Below, one piece after another: positions 9,401 to 17,913 of a DNA stretch of 64,000 bases. Each line of letters opens with the position of its first letter. The first letter of the stretch is position 1. The stretch is from positions 821,480 to 885,479 of the forward strand of contig VLTH01000003.1 in NCBI GenBank assembly GCA_008125075.1, written 5' to 3'. Source of the DNA: Acetivibrio alkalicellulosi. GTDB lineage: Bacteria; Bacillota; Clostridia; Acetivibrionales; Acetivibrionaceae. The translations under genes and the position numbers were made by a program. Below the pieces are notes generated by a model. The model saw only the letters and a list, made by a program, of their open reading frames with translations, did no database searches and was not told where the DNA came from.

Positions 9401-10040
9401 AATTATAAATGAGCTAAGAAATGAGATCAAAGAACTTGGACATGTTAATGTAGCAGCAATTGAAGAGTATATAAAGACGAAAGAACGCTATGAGTTTATG
9501 TCTATTCAAAGGGATGATATGGAAAGTGCCCAAGAAAAGCTACAAAGAGTTATTAATGAAATGATGACAATTATGAAAAGGCAGTTTATGGATCAATTTA
9601 AACTTATAAATGAAAACTTTAATAAAGTTTTTAAAGAATTATTTGATGGGGGACGAGCCGAATTAATTTTAGTTGACAAGGAGAATGTTTTAGAAAGTGG
9701 TATTGAGATAGAAGTACAGCCACCTGGAAAAAAACTTCAAAATCTCATGCTCTTATCTGGAGGAGAAAGGGCATTTACGGCTATAGCATTACTTTTTGCA
9801 ATACTAAGGCTCAATCCAACACCATTTTGTGTATTAGATGAGATTGAAGCTGCATTAGATGATGCTAATGTTTATAAGTTTGCACAGTACTTAAAAAAGT
9901 ATTCACATCTGACACAGTTTGCAGTAATTACTCACAGAAAGGGAACAATGGAGGCTTGCGATACTTTGTATGGTGTAACAATGCAAGAACATGGAGTATC
10001 AAAAATTGTTTCACTTAAAATGGGTGATAAGGTAGGGTAA
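6468..10040 (+). CDS. smc: chromosome segregation protein SMC
   Basis: SMC is the condensin ATPase that, with ScpA and ScpB, organises and segregates the chromosome. The protein has the standard layout: N-terminal Walker A GPNGSGKSNISDAIRW, a coiled coil, a hinge at about residues 505-670 (GIYGALAQLVNV to STTGSMSGGSR), a second coiled coil, then the ABC signature LLSGGERAFTAIALL and Walker B FCVLDEIEAALDDANV. The likely start is TTG at 6468 (MHLKRLEIQGFKSFAEK, the family N-terminus), six bases after GGGGTG. A GTG at 6459 would add three residues and overlap the ribosome site. ftsY follows 26 bases later, the usual rnc-smc-ftsY arrangement. Confidence 0.97.
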   Translation: MHLKRLEIQGFKSFAEKIHLEFNSGITAVVGPNGSGKSNISDAIRWVLGEQSAKTLRGGKMEDVIFAGTEHRKQLGFAEVSLCFDNSDSVLPLDFSEITITRRVYRSGESEYMINKTQCRLKDIYELFLDTGIGKDGYSIIGQGRVDEILSTKSEERRHIFEEASGIMKYKTRKQEAEKKLDMTRQNLLRINDIIMELNNQLEPLKEQSDTAKRFLSLRDDLKELEVNVYIENISKLKNQAQEFESTYLSIKDNMEAENKKLDEITSLNQKNSVLLKDMEERLEALKGEFYSLEGNLERCNSDIKLNEEKKNNLCTNIKRLEEETHEINNRINELNEEEKTRKEKIVYLDERHSEFSKKLEEHTLKLQEIMKNLGEHERYIEQLKSSVMDKLDLQSDKKTQVNNVKNHIEIINKRQASIEGELEQIGLEKDRENMKKEDLSESILNTDGLIKNLKEKLEELNNKKTDISTKLEECKRKQNSVKSDIQVKSSRHKMLLDMENSLEGYNRSVKMVLQACVKSPDFGKGIYGALAQLVNVDKKYETAIEMTLGGALQNIVTSTEEDAKRAIEFLKSNKIGRATFLPISSVKGKILDSGTINEIKNQKGFIGVASDLTVSEPQYKGIILSLLGKVVVVEDLDSGIEMARKFKYTFRIVTLDGDIISTTGSMSGGSRNYKETGILSRNREIAELVEYIDRQKQEQLILEKEANDMATTLKGLIDEIYIEEGYLKNYEHIKIRDESQLSQVEESIKRIISRIDMLKQEKMQLERQLSDTTDELAKYVKELEQIESDIISTKKIVEEYQEKHKEGQSSRDALHSDITDYKISVNSIKESILGVKEALERIVNEKNTLTKSIEKKESEKLKNYKEIESIDEINQGLKHLIKGYEEEKTGKTFEIDRVSEEKRMLEEESSNIVNQIAEANKNILLLKEEDGRLEVKKAKIESEMEAIQNRMWDEYELTYTNALELKKDIGGIAKAQKIINELRNEIKELGHVNVAAIEEYIKTKERYEFMSIQRDDMESAQEKLQRVINEMMTIMKRQFMDQFKLINENFNKVFKELFDGGRAELILVDKENVLESGIEIEVQPPGKKLQNLMLLSGGERAFTAIALLFAILRLNPTPFCVLDEIEAALDDANVYKFAQYLKKYSHLTQFAVITHRKGTMEACDTLYGVTMQEHGVSKIVSLKMGDKVG

Positions 10041-10066
10041 TTAATAATTAGAATGGAGGATAAATA

Positions 10067-10978
10067 ATGGGATTTTTTGAAAAATTGAAACAAGGGTTAA
10101 AGAAAACAAAAAACACTATTACAGAAAGAATAGATCAGGTATTGGTTTCTTTCGGAAAAATTGATGAAGAATTATTTGAGGAGTTAGAAGAAATACTTAT
10201 AACATCTGATGTGGGAATTGATGCAAGTATGAGAGTTATAAGTGATCTTAAAAACAAGGTTAAAGAAACAAAGACAACTGACCCCCAAAAAGTTAAAGAA
10301 CTTTTAAAAGAAGAGCTTCAGGAAATACTTGGCCAAAGCAACTCAAACTTAAATCTTGACACCAAACCATCTATTATTGTTGTTGTTGGAGTAAATGGAG
10401 TGGGGAAGACCACCTCTATTGGAAAAATTGCAAATGTTTTAAAGTCTAACGGCAAAAAGGTAATTATAGCTGCTGCCGATACATTTAGAGCTGCTGCTAT
10501 AGATCAGTTGGAAATATGGTCCGACAGAGTTGGTGTGGATATAATAAAACATTCAGAGGGGGCAGACCCAGCTGCGGTAATTTTTGATGCTGCTCAGGCG
10601 GTAAAATCTCGAAATGCGGATGTACTTATATGCGATACTGCAGGTAGGCTCCATACCAAAAAGAATTTAATGGAAGAATTAAAAAAGGTATTTAGGGTTA
10701 TAGACAGGGAACTTCCAGATTGTTCTAAAGAAATTTTACTGGTACTAGATGCAACTACTGGGCAAAATGCAGTTTCACAGGCAAAAACTTTTGGTGAAGC
10801 AGCAGGTGTAACAGGTATTGTATTAACTAAGCTTGATGGAACAGCTAAGGGAGGTATAATAATAGCCGTTAGTTCGGAGCTTAATATACCTGTTAAGTTT
10901 ATTGGTGTGGGAGAGCAGATTGATGATTTGCAAGAGTTTAATTCAGGAGAGTTTGTGGAAGCTTTGTTTTCAGAGTAG
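10067..10978 (+). CDS. ftsY: signal recognition particle receptor FtsY
   Basis: FtsY is the membrane-associated SRP receptor GTPase that delivers ribosome-nascent chain complexes to the Sec translocon. The 303-residue form has a short N-terminal region without the long acidic A domain of E. coli, a helical N domain, then the G domain: GVNGVGKTTSIGKIA near residue 108, ADTFRAAAIDQL, DTAGR and TKLDGTAKGG, ending in GVGEQIDDLQEF. A GGAGG site precedes the ATG. It is probably co-transcribed with smc. Confidence 0.97.
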   Translation: MGFFEKLKQGLKKTKNTITERIDQVLVSFGKIDEELFEELEEILITSDVGIDASMRVISDLKNKVKETKTTDPQKVKELLKEELQEILGQSNSNLNLDTKPSIIVVVGVNGVGKTTSIGKIANVLKSNGKKVIIAAADTFRAAAIDQLEIWSDRVGVDIIKHSEGADPAAVIFDAAQAVKSRNADVLICDTAGRLHTKKNLMEELKKVFRVIDRELPDCSKEILLVLDATTGQNAVSQAKTFGEAAGVTGIVLTKLDGTAKGGIIIAVSSELNIPVKFIGVGEQIDDLQEFNSGEFVEALFSE

Positions 10979-10999
10979 GAGTAATTAGGAGGAGTTTTG

Positions 11000-11413
11000 A
11001 TGAAGTTTCATACAGAGTATTTGTACTTTAATACAAAAGCAAAAAGAGAATATATTAATATTACTCATGAAGTTGAAAAGGCATTGATAAAAAGTGGAGC
11101 AAAAGAAGGAATGATACTTGTTAGTGCTGCTCATATAACAGCAGGGGTTTATATAAATGATGCTGAAGATGGAATTATTCAGGACATAGATGATATGCTT
11201 GACCGTTTAGCACCTAAAGGACCTGATTATAAGCACCATTGGACAGGTGAAGATAATGGTGATGCTCATCTTAAAAATATACTTACTGGTCATCAGGTTT
11301 TAATACCTGTTACAGATGGTAAGCTTGATTTAGGTCCATGGCAGCAGGTATATTATGCTGAATTTGATGGACAAAGAAGAAAAAAACTAATAATAAAGGT
11401 TATGGGAGAGTAG
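11000..11413 (+). CDS. YjbQ family protein (UPF0047)
   Basis: This is a small cytoplasmic protein of the YjbQ/UPF0047 family, whose E. coli member has weak thiamine-phosphate synthase activity; the physiological role is not settled. Family motifs are visible: [55 protein letters not shown] and the C-terminal EFDGQRRKK. The ATG at 11000 is five to six bases after AGGAGGAG, so it is preferred to the TTG at 10997. It closes the smc-ftsY run and is followed by a hairpin repeat. Confidence 0.9.
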   Translation: MKFHTEYLYFNTKAKREYINITHEVEKALIKSGAKEGMILVSAAHITAGVYINDAEDGIIQDIDDMLDRLAPKGPDYKHHWTGEDNGDAHLKNILTGHQVLIPVTDGKLDLGPWQQVYYAEFDGQRRKKLIIKVMGE

Positions 11414-11450
11414 TTTATTGTTATTAGATTAAGTTGTTAAAGTGATTTAG

Positions 11451-11545
11451 GATAACTACAAATAACTTCCACTACTGTTTGACTACAGTCTTATTTGATG
11501 TCAAATAGGCTCCGTGATAAGTGGAAGTAATATTTTTAGTTAATC
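11451..11545. repeat. hairpin-forming interspersed repeat (family A)
   Basis: The outer arms are complementary: AACTTCCACT at 11464-11473 against AGTGGAAGT at 11520-11528, with extended imperfect pairing outward. Inside sits a perfect small palindrome TATTTGA-TG-TCAAATA (11492-11507). The right half (TAGGCTCCGTGATAAGTGG, AAGTAATATTT) is shared with the element at 24098-24202. It could also act as the terminator of the smc-ftsY-yjbQ run. Confidence 0.65.
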
Positions 11546-11573
11546 TTTATTTTTTCTACCCGGGGGTGAGGCC

Positions 11574-12164
11574 GTGAATGAAAAAGAACTAATAAAAAAA
11601 GCAAAATCAGGTTGTGTAGAGGCATTTGAAGAGCTTATAAGTGAAAGCCAAAAAAAAGTATTCAATATTGCTCTAAAAATGATGGGCAATTATGATGATG
11701 CAAATGAATTGGCTCAGGAAGCTTTTATTAAAGCATATAGATCTTTACACAAATTTAAGGGTGATTCACTTTTTTCGACATGGATATATAGAATTACAAC
11801 AAATGTGTGTTTGGATGAGCTTAGAAAAAGAAAAAATAAAAAAGTTATTTCATTAGACCAAAGCATGGAATATAATGGAGAAGAAGTAGAGAGACAAATA
11901 GAGGATGAAGCTATAGGTCCTGAAAAACTTCTTGAAAAGAAAGAAACAAAAAAAGTGATAGAGGAAGCAATTAATTCATTATCTGTAGACTATAAGACAG
12001 TTATAGTTTTACGAGATATTCAAAACTTTAGTTATGAACAAATAGCTAAAATTACTAATTGTCCTGAAGGTACTGTCAAATCACGTTTAAATAGAGCAAG
12101 GCATGCCCTTAAAGAAATACTAAAAGGCAAGAAGGAACTTTTAGATGAGAAATTCGTCAAATAA
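11574..12164 (+). CDS. ECF-type RNA polymerase sigma factor
   Basis: This is a group 4 (extracytoplasmic function) sigma factor of the SigW/RpoE type. Region 2 is visible near residues 20-90 (FNIALKMMGNYDDANELAQE, AFIKAYRSLHKFKG, FSTWIYRITTNVCLDELRKR). Region 4 lies near residues 135-185 (INSLSVDYKTVIVLRDIQ, SYEQIAKITNCPEGTVKSRL). The start is GTG after GGGGGTGAG. The next gene, 21 bases on, encodes a membrane protein with an anti-sigma zinc-binding motif, so the pair probably senses an envelope signal. The regulon cannot be read from here. Confidence 0.94.
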   Translation: MNEKELIKKAKSGCVEAFEELISESQKKVFNIALKMMGNYDDANELAQEAFIKAYRSLHKFKGDSLFSTWIYRITTNVCLDELRKRKNKKVISLDQSMEYNGEEVERQIEDEAIGPEKLLEKKETKKVIEEAINSLSVDYKTVIVLRDIQNFSYEQIAKITNCPEGTVKSRLNRARHALKEILKGKKELLDEKFVK

Positions 12165-12185
12165 GTATGGAAAGGAGGGGCTAAT

Positions 12186-13142
12186 ATGAAAAAATGCAGT
12201 GAAATAATGGAACTGATAGGACTTTATATTGATAATGAACTAGATGCTGACCTTAGAGCTGAATTTGACGAACATATAAAGGTATGTGAAAATTGTAAAA
12301 ATGAATATACGGAGCAGTTAGAAATTGTTAAACTATGCAATTCCATTGAGGAAGAAGAATTACCAGAGGTGTTTAAAGAACAGCTCCATGAGAAATTATT
12401 AAAAGAAAAGCAAAGAAAAAACCCTCTTTTCTTTATAAAGAGAAGGAATGTAAGAATAATTTCATCTATTGCTGCTGTCATTTTAATTGCTTTTATTGCT
12501 AGGGACTTTATTATGAGAGATAACTATGAGAGTGGCATAAAGAGTGAGTCGGCCAAGTCGTTTTTTAGTCCTTCAACAAAAGGGGCGGATACAAATGATT
12601 TGTCTCTTAGAGCTACTACAGAAGCAGATAATATGAGTGGTGATGTTAGTATAGCATCAGGATATGATTTTGGTAATGAGTTAGAAGAGATTTATGGTGC
12701 TTTAGAAATAAGTGAAGGTACATCAGAAGAAAAAGAATTTGATGAGGGAACTGTTAGTATAGGTGGGATACCTGAAGATGTTGGTAATGATGAACAAGAA
12801 TATTTAATTAGAGAAAATATGAGCAAGGATTTAAGAGGTGAATATAATCCGTTGATGCAAATTGAAAATATAACAGCATCAGAGCAAGATGTTGTAAGTG
12901 TATACATGAACATGAAGGTGGAAGATATTAAAAAAGTGATAGATATTGCAAATAACTATAGTATTAAGTTAGACAGTTATATTTACAATGATGCTAAAGC
13001 AAAGAATTTATACGAAAATTATAGTTTTAGTTTAAATGTTGAAAAACACAATTACAATTTGTTTATTGAAGAATTAAAGAGTCTTTTTGAAGATATTGAT
13101 ATTAGCAAAGTAGATGGTAAAATTTTAATAAACTTAGAATAA
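12186..13142 (+). CDS. membrane-anchored anti-sigma factor with zf-HC2 domain
   Basis: This is the probable partner that holds the upstream sigma factor inactive. The N-terminal domain carries the zinc motif HIKVCENCKNEY (HxxxCxxC) near residue 31. A single membrane helix follows near residues 96-112 (ISSIAAVILIAFIARDFIM), placing about 205 residues outside the cell. The outer part is acidic and low in complexity to about residue 225. It then forms a compact C-terminal domain (QDVVSVYMNMKVEDIKKV onward) that I do not recognise. Start ATG after GGAGGGG. A terminator lies 40 bases after the stop. Confidence 0.88.
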   Translation: MKKCSEIMELIGLYIDNELDADLRAEFDEHIKVCENCKNEYTEQLEIVKLCNSIEEEELPEVFKEQLHEKLLKEKQRKNPLFFIKRRNVRIISSIAAVILIAFIARDFIMRDNYESGIKSESAKSFFSPSTKGADTNDLSLRATTEADNMSGDVSIASGYDFGNELEEIYGALEISEGTSEEKEFDEGTVSIGGIPEDVGNDEQEYLIRENMSKDLRGEYNPLMQIENITASEQDVVSVYMNMKVEDIKKVIDIANNYSIKLDSYIYNDAKAKNLYENYSFSLNVEKHNYNLFIEELKSLFEDIDISKVDGKILINLE

Positions 13143-13182
13143 GTTTTGTAGAGTTAATATAAGTTTTTAATAGACTTGAAAG

Positions 13183-13212
13183 GTTCGGAGTTTGATGCTC
13201 CGAGCTTTTTTG
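13183..13212 (+). terminator. rho-independent terminator after the anti-sigma gene
   Basis: TCGGAG, loop TTTGATG, CTCCGAGC followed by TTTTTT. It closes the sigma/anti-sigma operon. A related GGGGCTCGATGCCCC hairpin follows in the adjacent repeat. Confidence 0.85.
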
Positions 13213-13450
13213 TTAGAAGTCTTGGAACGAAAGTGAAAGACTTAAAAGCGAAGGGGCTCGATGCCCCAAGCTTTTATTTCCTGAGCAAAAGCTCACCAAC
13301 ATAGAATGAAAAGTATTTTCAGAATATAGAAGGAATTTTAAGCTAATTGTCGTATTAATAAAATATGGCATTTTCTTAGGTTTCTATTTTAAGTCTTGCA
13401 ACAAAGTGAAAGACTTAAAATCGAAGTGGCTCCTTTGATTTTAAGAGTCA
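13212..13450. repeat. non-coding region with two copies of repeat family C and one of family E
   Basis: This gap of more than 400 bases upstream of the PilZ gene holds no ORF. It contains AGAAGTCTTGGAACGAAAGT then GAAAGACTTAAAAGCG (from 13215), followed by a hairpin GGGGC-TCGAT-GCCCC with a T-rich tail. A second, diverged copy starts at 13390 (AAGTCTTGCAACAAAGTGAA). Between them lies GAGCAAAAGCTCACCAACAT (13283), shared with 28070 and 45571. Inverted or partial copies of family C occur at 28361-28425, 22453-22486 and 36286-36322. Confidence 0.65.
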
Positions 13451-13577
13451 GAATGTTATTTATTTTACAAGTCTTAATTAACTCTAAATTCTAATAGTCA
13501 AAATAACAATTTGGTTTTCAAATAATTATTTAATTAATGTAGTATCCAAAATAACTATATTTTAAGGAGTGAAGGAT

Positions 13578-14279
13578 ATGTCAGATTTAAATTTCTATAA
13601 TACAACGCCAGATGGGTTGCTAGATGTAATGGTTGAAATAAAAGATACCAGTGTTTTTAAAAAAGGAGCTATAATAAGTATAAAACACAGATCTATATTC
13701 GAACCATTTCTATCAATAATACAAAAAGTAGAAGGAAATAAAATATTTTTTAAAATTTCGGATATTTTTATAAAAAATAATGTTTTAAAGGGAGATTACT
13801 TATCATGTCATGTTATGCAAGATCATTACGAATATGTTTTTTATGGAATGATAACTGATATTGACATTAATTATCCCTGGTTTGTAGAGGTTGAATTAGA
13901 AAATATTAAAAAGTTTAAAAATAACAGAAAATCAAAAAGATATTTAGTAAACTTCCAGTCAAAAATAATTCCCCAAAATTTAAATGGTGGCATTTATGCA
14001 ATAATAAAAAACATTAGTATGACAGGGGTGTCTACTATTTTTAAAGAGAATATTTCAAAAGAAAGTCTTATTAATGTTACTGTGAGTGCATCTATAAATA
14101 AGACACTGGATTTAGAGTTTATTGCAAGAGTAACAAGAGTTATAAAAAGAGAAATTTACAATGAGTATGGATTAGAGATAACTAAAATAGATGATAAAAA
14201 TAAGGATATTTTAGAAAAGCTTATTTATAGCCTCGAATGTGATGAAAGCTTGTTTATAGTAGATTCTTTTAAATTATAA
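13578..14279 (+). CDS. PilZ domain protein, YcgR-like
   Basis: This is a predicted c-di-GMP effector. The N-terminal ~110 residues look like the flagellar-brake/YcgR-N type barrel. The C-terminal half carries the PilZ ligand motifs: RKSKR (RxxxR) near residue 117 and NISMTG (NxSxxG) near residue 145. The ATG at 13578 has AAGGAGTG upstream and is preferred to the GTG at 13569, which lies inside that site. It stands alone between the repeat region and a small DUF3006-like gene. A diguanylate cyclase (19982) and a type IV pilus operon occur in the same window, so a role in motility or adhesion is plausible but inferred. Confidence 0.82.
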   Translation: MSDLNFYNTTPDGLLDVMVEIKDTSVFKKGAIISIKHRSIFEPFLSIIQKVEGNKIFFKISDIFIKNNVLKGDYLSCHVMQDHYEYVFYGMITDIDINYPWFVEVELENIKKFKNNRKSKRYLVNFQSKIIPQNLNGGIYAIIKNISMTGVSTIFKENISKESLINVTVSASINKTLDLEFIARVTRVIKREIYNEYGLEITKIDDKNKDILEKLIYSLECDESLFIVDSFKL

Positions 14280-14384
14280 ATATAGCATGTAATTTTTTTT
14301 GTTGTTTACTAGTGCTTTTTTTTTGTGTAAAATATCTTTGTACCTGCTTTTTTAATTAACAGTTTAAGAAAGGGGATTATAATT

Positions 14385-14567
14385 TTGATAATAAAAACCG
14401 TATTTGATAGGATAGAAAATGGATGTGCAATTTTACTACCAGACAACTTAAGCATTGAAATTAGTATACCTATTTCAAAATGGGACAATAATTGTTTTAA
14501 AGGCCAAAGTATATCTGTGGCAATTGATGATAATGGAGTAGTAAGCTTATTAAATGATGTTGGCTAA
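14385..14567 (+). CDS. DUF3006-like small protein
   Basis: This 60-residue protein has the pattern FDRIENGCAILLPDNL and VAIDDNGVVS, resembling the small DUF3006 family, whose members look like short beta-rich proteins of unknown function. The start appears to be TTG about ten bases after AAAGGGG. It lies 50 bases upstream of polA and reads in the same direction. The assignment rests on pattern and size only. Confidence 0.6.
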   Translation: MIIKTVFDRIENGCAILLPDNLSIEISIPISKWDNNCFKGQSISVAIDDNGVVSLLNDVG

Positions 14568-14617
14568 AGTTAAGCTAAAAGGTTAGAAAATTGAACTATC
14601 TGGCAGAAAGGAATATT

Positions 14618-17299
14618 ATGAATAAACAAAAGTTAATGATTATTGATGGGAACAGCATATTAAACAGGGCTTTTTATGGAGTGCAGTTCCTTTCAACATC
14701 TGATGGAATATTTACAAATGCAGTCTATGGATTTATTAATATAATGAATAAGTTTTTAGAGGAGGAAAAACCTGACTATATTTGCGTAGCATTTGACCTA
14801 AAGGCTCCAACATTTAGGCATAAACAATTTGAAGGATATAAGGCAAAGAGAAAAGCTATGCCTGAAGAGCTTAGAGAACAGGTTCCTTTAATGAAAGAAG
14901 TACTTGATGCAATGAACATAAAAAGGCTTGAAATGGAAGGCTTTGAAGCAGACGACATACTAGGTTCCATTGCTTTATGTGGTGAAAAAAGAAATGTGGA
15001 AGTGGTTGTTGTTACAGGTGACAGAGATGCTCTTCAACTTGCAAGTACTTCTACTAGAGTAAAGATACCTAAAACAAAGGGTGGAAAAACTGAAACAGAA
15101 GAATATGACTATGACACCATAGTAAAAACATATGGAATAGAGCCAAAGCAGTTTATAGATGTAAAAGCTTTAATGGGAGACTCATCAGACAACATTCCAG
15201 GAGTACCTGGTATTGGAGAAAAAACAGCCTTAGAGATGATTAGAGAGTATAAAGACTTAGAAAACCTATATAATTCTATAGATAAAATAACTAAAAAAAA
15301 GGCAAAAGAGAACCTTTTAAATTATAAAGAACAGGCATTTATGAGCAGAGAACTAGCAACAATTGAAAGGAATATGCCTTTTCTTTGTGAATTTGATGAA
15401 CTAAAGCATGATAAATATGACAATGAAAAATTGTTGAAGTTATTTGAAAAATTAGAATTTAATAGCTTCATAGAGAAGTTTGGACTTAGAGATAATTTAC
15501 CACAAGTAGAAATTGAATTAGACATTAAAATTGTTAAAAACATAGCTGAACTTGAGTGTTTAAAGACAAAAATATTAATGTCAGGCAAATTATTTATAGG
15601 TTACCTTATTGACAGAGAAGATAAGTTTTCAAATAAGCTTGCTTCTATTGCTTTTTCAGTAGGAGATGAAGAGTCTTGGTACATTGATTTTTCTAAGAGC
15701 ATAGATGAAAATGAGTTTTATAAAATATATAAAAGTATTTTTGAAGATATAAATATAAAAAAGTATGGACATGACTTGAAAAATTTAATTGTATATTTAA
15801 GAAATAGGGATATAATTTTAAAAGGTATATCTTTTGATTCTATGATAGGTGCTTATATTTTAAATCCATCAGGTGAGTCCTATTCAGTGTCAGAGGTGGT
15901 AAAGCAATACCTTAAGCTAAATGTATCATCAATTGAAGAAATAGCTGGAAAAGGGAAAAAGGCAATTCTTTATAGAGATATTCCCATTGATGATATGTCA
16001 AATGTTTTAGGCATGTATCCATATCTAATAATGAAGACAACTATAAAAATACAAGAGTTAATAGAAGAAAATGGTCAGAATAATCTTTATTACGATATAG
16101 AACTTCCACTAATTAGTGTGTTAGCTGATATGGAGTACTATGGATTTAAAGTTAATACTGAAGAACTAATAGAATTTTCAAAAAAACTTGAGAAAAAGAT
16201 AAAGGTTATTACTGATAAAATATATATATTAGCTGGTGAAGAGTTTAATGTTAACTCTCCAAAACAACTAGGTGTTATTCTTTTTGAAAAACTAGAACTT
16301 CCTGTTATTAAGAAGACTAAAACAGGTTATTCAACTGATGCTGAAGTATTAGAGCAACTTTTAGACAGGCATGAAGTTATTTCAGAGTTATTAGAATACA
16401 GACAGTTAATGAAACTTAAATCTACATATGTAGAAGGTTTACTTTCAGTTATTAATACTAAAACAGGAAAAATTCATTCAAGTTTTAATCAAACTGTTAC
16501 TGTTACAGGGCGAATAAGTAGTACAGAACCTAATCTGCAAAATATTCCTATAAAATTGGAAATGGGTAGAAAGATAAGAAAAGTTTTTATCCCACAGGAT
16601 GAAAAACATATTCTTTTAGATGCTGACTATTCTCAGATAGAATTACGAGTTTTAGCTCACATAACAAAAGATGAAAATATGATAAGCGCATTTGAAAAAA
16701 ATGAAGATATACATACATCTACTGCGTCAAAGGTTTTTGGAATTTCAAAATCTGATGTGACTTCTTTAATGCGGTCAAGAGCTAAAGCTGTAAATTTTGG
16801 AATTGTATATGGAATTGGTGATTTTAGTCTTTCTAAAGATTTAGGTATAAGTAGAAAGGAAGCGAGAAGTTATATTGACGAATATTTAGAAAAATATCCA
16901 AAAGTGAAAGAGTATATGACTAATATTATAAAACAGGGAAGAGAAGCAGGTTTTGTATCAACACTTTTTAATAGAAGAAGATACTTACCTGAAATAAAAT
17001 CCCGTAACTTTAATATTAGATCTTTCGGTGAAAGAATTGCGTTAAATACGCCTATACAGGGAACAGCGGCAGATATTATTAAAATTGCAATGGTTAAGGT
17101 TCATGGTGAGTTAAGCAGGAGAAATCTTAAATCTAAGCTTATTTTGCAAGTTCATGATGAATTGATAATAGAAACAATTCGAGAAGAAAAAGATGAAGTG
17201 GAAAAGATTCTTGAAGAGAGCATGAAGAATGCAGTAAGTTTAAATGTTCCTTTATGTGTAGAAGTTAAATCTGGGGGAAATTGGTACGAGACAAAATAA
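14618..17299 (+). CDS. polA: DNA polymerase I
   Basis: PolA performs repair synthesis and Okazaki-fragment processing. From the ATG at 14618 (site AGAAAGGA) it is 893 residues. The N-terminal 5'-3' exonuclease, about residues 1-290, has GFEADDILGSIA, VVTGDRDALQL and MGDSSDNIPGVPGIGEKTA. The C-terminal polymerase has motif A DADYSQIELRVLAH (near 667), motif B RAKAVNFGIVYGIG (near 721) and motif C QVHDELIIE (near 844). The middle proofreading-like domain lacks the acidic Exo I pair (FIGYLIDRED where DxE is expected), so it is probably inactive, as in Bacillus enzymes. coaE follows 28 bases later. Confidence 0.97.
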   Translation: MNKQKLMIIDGNSILNRAFYGVQFLSTSDGIFTNAVYGFINIMNKFLEEEKPDYICVAFDLKAPTFRHKQFEGYKAKRKAMPEELREQVPLMKEVLDAMNIKRLEMEGFEADDILGSIALCGEKRNVEVVVVTGDRDALQLASTSTRVKIPKTKGGKTETEEYDYDTIVKTYGIEPKQFIDVKALMGDSSDNIPGVPGIGEKTALEMIREYKDLENLYNSIDKITKKKAKENLLNYKEQAFMSRELATIERNMPFLCEFDELKHDKYDNEKLLKLFEKLEFNSFIEKFGLRDNLPQVEIELDIKIVKNIAELECLKTKILMSGKLFIGYLIDREDKFSNKLASIAFSVGDEESWYIDFSKSIDENEFYKIYKSIFEDINIKKYGHDLKNLIVYLRNRDIILKGISFDSMIGAYILNPSGESYSVSEVVKQYLKLNVSSIEEIAGKGKKAILYRDIPIDDMSNVLGMYPYLIMKTTIKIQELIEENGQNNLYYDIELPLISVLADMEYYGFKVNTEELIEFSKKLEKKIKVITDKIYILAGEEFNVNSPKQLGVILFEKLELPVIKKTKTGYSTDAEVLEQLLDRHEVISELLEYRQLMKLKSTYVEGLLSVINTKTGKIHSSFNQTVTVTGRISSTEPNLQNIPIKLEMGRKIRKVFIPQDEKHILLDADYSQIELRVLAHITKDENMISAFEKNEDIHTSTASKVFGISKSDVTSLMRSRAKAVNFGIVYGIGDFSLSKDLGISRKEARSYIDEYLEKYPKVKEYMTNIIKQGREAGFVSTLFNRRRYLPEIKSRNFNIRSFGERIALNTPIQGTAADIIKIAMVKVHGELSRRNLKSKLILQVHDELIIETIREEKDEVEKILEESMKNAVSLNVPLCVEVKSGGNWYETK

Positions 17300-17327
17300 T
17301 GAAACGTTAAAAAAGGGTGTTTAAATA

Positions 17328-17909
17328 TTGAGAGTAATCGGTATAACAGGTGGAATAGGAAGCGGAAAGAGTACTGTTTCTAAAATTCTTTCAGGCTTTG
17401 GGGCAAAAGTGATTGAAGCAGATGAGATAGCTAAGGGTATAATGGTAAAAGGTGAAAAGGCTTTCTCTGAAGTTGTAGATTATTTTGGTGATCAAATTTT
17501 AGATTTAAGTGGCCAGATAGATAGAAAAAAATTAGCTTCAATAGTTTTTGTTGATAAGGACAAATTAAATGCATTAAATCAAATTACTCATAAGTATGTA
17601 TCCGTCAATATTTTAAAATTAATTGATAAATACAAAGATGAAAAGACAGTAGTTGTAGATGCTGCAATTCCTATTAAAAAAGGGTTTATTGATGTGTCTG
17701 ATGAGATATGGGTAGTTACTGCAAATAAAGAATTGAGGATAAAAAGAGTTATGAAAAGGAGCGGTTTAACATATAGTGAGGTATTAGAAAGGATAAATTC
17801 TCAATTAGAGGATGATTATTATTTATCTATTTCAGACATAATTATATATAATGATGGAACGTATGAAGAACTAGAAAATAAAGTAATAAATATCTATAAT
17901 AGGTGGTAA
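17328..17909 (+). CDS. coaE: dephospho-CoA kinase
   Basis: CoaE performs the last step of coenzyme A synthesis, phosphorylating the 3'-hydroxyl of dephospho-CoA. The 193-residue protein begins MRVIGITGGIGSGKSTVSKI with the P-loop at its N-terminus, followed by VIEADEIAK and the lid-region LRIKRVMKRSG. The start is TTG about eight bases after AAAGGGTG. It lies between polA and a lytic transglycosylase, an order common in clostridia, and probably shares their transcript. Confidence 0.95.
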   Translation: MRVIGITGGIGSGKSTVSKILSGFGAKVIEADEIAKGIMVKGEKAFSEVVDYFGDQILDLSGQIDRKKLASIVFVDKDKLNALNQITHKYVSVNILKLIDKYKDEKTVVVDAAIPIKKGFIDVSDEIWVVTANKELRIKRVMKRSGLTYSEVLERINSQLEDDYYLSISDIIIYNDGTYEELENKVINIYNRW

Positions 17910-17913
17910 CTTT

